A stretch of 64,000 nucleotides of DNA from Glycocaulis albus (GTDB taxonomy: Bacteria > Pseudomonadota > Alphaproteobacteria > Caulobacterales > Maricaulaceae): the NCBI RefSeq assembly GCF_014639075.1, contig NZ_BMFS01000013.1, forward strand, positions 1 to 64,000, given 5' to 3'. The notes below the pieces were generated by a model that had not been told where the DNA came from, made no database searches, and worked only from the letters and a program-made list of their open reading frames with translations. A program made the position numbers and the translations under genes. Shown piece by piece: positions 62,746 through 64,000 of the stretch (position 1 is its first letter; each line of letters starts with the position of its first letter).

Positions 62746-64000
62746 CTACTCCTGTGCCAGCCGCTCGCGCCAGAGCGCGCACTGTTCGCGCACCCGCACC
62801 GGCGCGGTGCCTCCATAGCTGGTCCGGCTTTCCATGGATGCCCGGGCAGTGAGCACGGTGAAAACCGTCTCGTCAATGCGTGGCTCGACCGACTGGAACA
62901 CCTCAAGGGGCAGCTGTGACAGTGTTACGCCGCGCGCCTCTGCCGCCTTCACCACACTGCCGGCAATGTGATGGGCGTCGCGGAAGGGCAGGCCCAGCTC
63001 GCGCACCACATAGTCTGCCAGATCGGTGGCATCGGAATAGGCTTCGCCGGCGGCTTCTTCCATCGCCTTGCGGTTGAAGGACAGGTCGGCGGCCATCCCG
63101 GCCATGGCGGCAATCGCCAGTTCGAGATCGTCAAAGGCGGTGAACACTAGCGCCTTGTCCTCCTGCAGATCCTTCGAATAGGCGAGCGGCAGCCCCTTGC
63201 ACACGATGATCAGGCCTTGTAGCGCGCCCGAAATCCGGCCCGGCTTGGCGCGGACCAGCTCGGCGGCATCGGGATTGCGCTTTTGCGGCATGATGGACGA
63301 GCCGGTGGAAAAGGCGTCAGTGAGCTTTGCGAACCCGAAACGGCGTGAGGTCCACAAGACGATCTCTTCAGCAAAGCGCGACAGGTTCACGGCTGCAATT
63401 GTAGCCGCGCTCAGGGCTTCCAGCGCGAAATCGCGTGAAGATACCGCATCCAGCGAATTGGCCATGGGCCTGTCAAAGCCGAGCGCCTTTGCCGTCATCT
63501 CCCGGTCTATGGGGAAGGCGGTGCCGGCCAGCGCGGCGGCGCCCAGCGGGCTTTCATTGAGGCGTTTGCGGCAGTCTTCGAACCGGCCGATATCGCGCTC
63601 TGCCGCCTCGACCCAGCATAGAAGGTGATGGCCAAGGCTGACGGGCTGGGCGGTCTGCAGATGGGTGAAGCCCGGCATCACCCAGTCTGCATGTGCCTCG
63701 GCCTGCGCCACCAGCGCGCGCTGATAGGCGCGAAGCCCGTCCTCCATGCGCGCGCAGGTTTCGCGCAGCCAGAGCCGGAAGTCTGTGGCCACCTGATCAT
63801 TGCGCGATCGCGCCGTGTGCAACCGGCCTGCGGGCGCGCCAATGCGTTCCTTCAGCGCCGCTTCTACATTCATGTGCACATCTTCCAGCGCAGCCGACCA
63901 GCTGAACTTGCCGGCGCGGATATCGGTCCGGATGGCTTCCAGCCCGGCGGAGATGTCGCGGGCATCCTGACTTGAAATAATACCGCATGCCGCCAACATC
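62746..64000 (-). CDS. argH: Argininosuccinate lyase (5' end outside the window)
   Basis: Last enzyme of arginine synthesis, splitting argininosuccinate into arginine and fumarate. The visible 418 residues contain the catalytic [12 protein letters not shown] loop, THLQTAQP and the helical core with [13 protein letters not shown] near the start. About 40-50 N-terminal residues are missing because the gene continues past the right edge; the Met at 63999 is internal (a typical [11 protein letters not shown] context). Downstream come the LptM-like lipoprotein and TIGR02302, an order often seen with lysA between, but lysA is absent here. Confidence 0.95.
   Translation of the reverse strand, partial: MLAACGIISSQDARDISAGLEAIRTDIRAGKFSWSAALEDVHMNVEAALKERIGAPAGRLHTARSRNDQVATDFRLWLRETCARMEDGLRAYQRALVAQAEAHADWVMPGFTHLQTAQPVSLGHHLLCWVEAAERDIGRFEDCRKRLNESPLGAAALAGTAFPIDREMTAKALGFDRPMANSLDAVSSRDFALEALSAATIAAVNLSRFAEEIVLWTSRRFGFAKLTDAFSTGSSIMPQKRNPDAAELVRAKPGRISGALQGLIIVCKGLPLAYSKDLQEDKALVFTAFDDLELAIAAMAGMAADLSFNRKAMEEAAGEAYSDATDLADYVVRELGLPFRDAHHIAGSVVKAAEARGVTLSQLPLEVFQSVEPRIDETVFTVLTARASMESRTSYGGTAPVRVREQCALWRERLAQE

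Noticed and set aside
1-64000. CRISPR arrays, tRNA or rRNA genes, riboswitches
   Set aside because: No regularly spaced direct repeats, no tRNA T-loop with acceptor pairing outside genes, and no recognisable riboswitch core were found by eye; a covariance-model scan would settle it.

Overview
This high-GC, densely coded window looks like a chromosomal segment of an alphaproteobacterium, most likely of the Maricaulales/Caulobacterales group (Maricaulis, Oceanicaulis or Glycocaulis type). The placement rests on gene content and order and was not computed: rsmB-rpe-heparinase-purH, fabA-fabB, rpoH and rluD in one neighbourhood, a NifU-like scaffold next to yidD, argH-lipoprotein-TIGR02302-zinc ribbon-ftsE-ftsX, and DUF2125, DUF4908 and DUF6065 proteins. 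I found no rRNA, tRNA, CRISPR array, intact insertion sequence or prophage.

Layout. 0-16.7 kb: bioB, a VanZ-like protein, a DUF3445 protein and an AGCS symporter lead into a long minus-strand block (lipoprotein, alpha/beta-hydrolase, purH, heparinase-like, rpe, rsmB). Upstream of rsmB sits an AT-rich pair (orphan gene plus DUF2335). Then come rlmN, DUF6065, a sterol-desaturase/LysR divergent pair, and a metallo-beta-lactamase-fold enzyme. 16.7-21.6 kb: SH3 protein, fabAB, and a lone nrdB flanked by clusters of GC-rich palindromic repeats with a candidate NrdR operator. 21.6-29.6 kb: Na/Pi transporter, thioredoxin-like lipoprotein, PhzF, a secreted trypsin-like protease with three cysteine repeats, a DUF481 protein, a YhhN protein, vapBC and rpoH. 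29.8-41.4 kb: acetyltransferase, a 43-aa membrane peptide, chemoreceptor, BASS transporter, rluD, TonB receptor, PhoD phosphatase, sppA and folE. 41.7-49.5 kb: cysS, Fe-S scaffold, yidD, two GT2 enzymes and a GT39 enzyme around HMG-CoA lyase, and small unknown proteins. 49.5-51.0 kb: divergent phaR and phaB with a strikingly phased operator. 51.0-64 kb: DUF4908, cupin, gloB, methyltransferase, hisC, DUF2125, plsC-like, YdcF, ftsX, ftsE, zinc ribbon, TIGR02302, a small lipoprotein, and argH running off the right edge.

Most genes are housekeeping: nucleotide, biotin, fatty-acid, folate, arginine and histidine metabolism, PHB storage, translation and envelope biogenesis. Packing is very tight, with many ATGA/TGATG start-stop overlaps. 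Five convergent pairs share a 4-nt YTAR stop overlap. No obvious large novel system is present. The best leads are the phased TGCTGC array between phaR and phaB, the DUF2335 pair, the cysteine-repeat protease, a VapC lacking one usual catalytic aspartate behind an intact operator-like inverted repeat, the palindromic repeat clusters around nrdB, and a set of unusually small membrane peptides.
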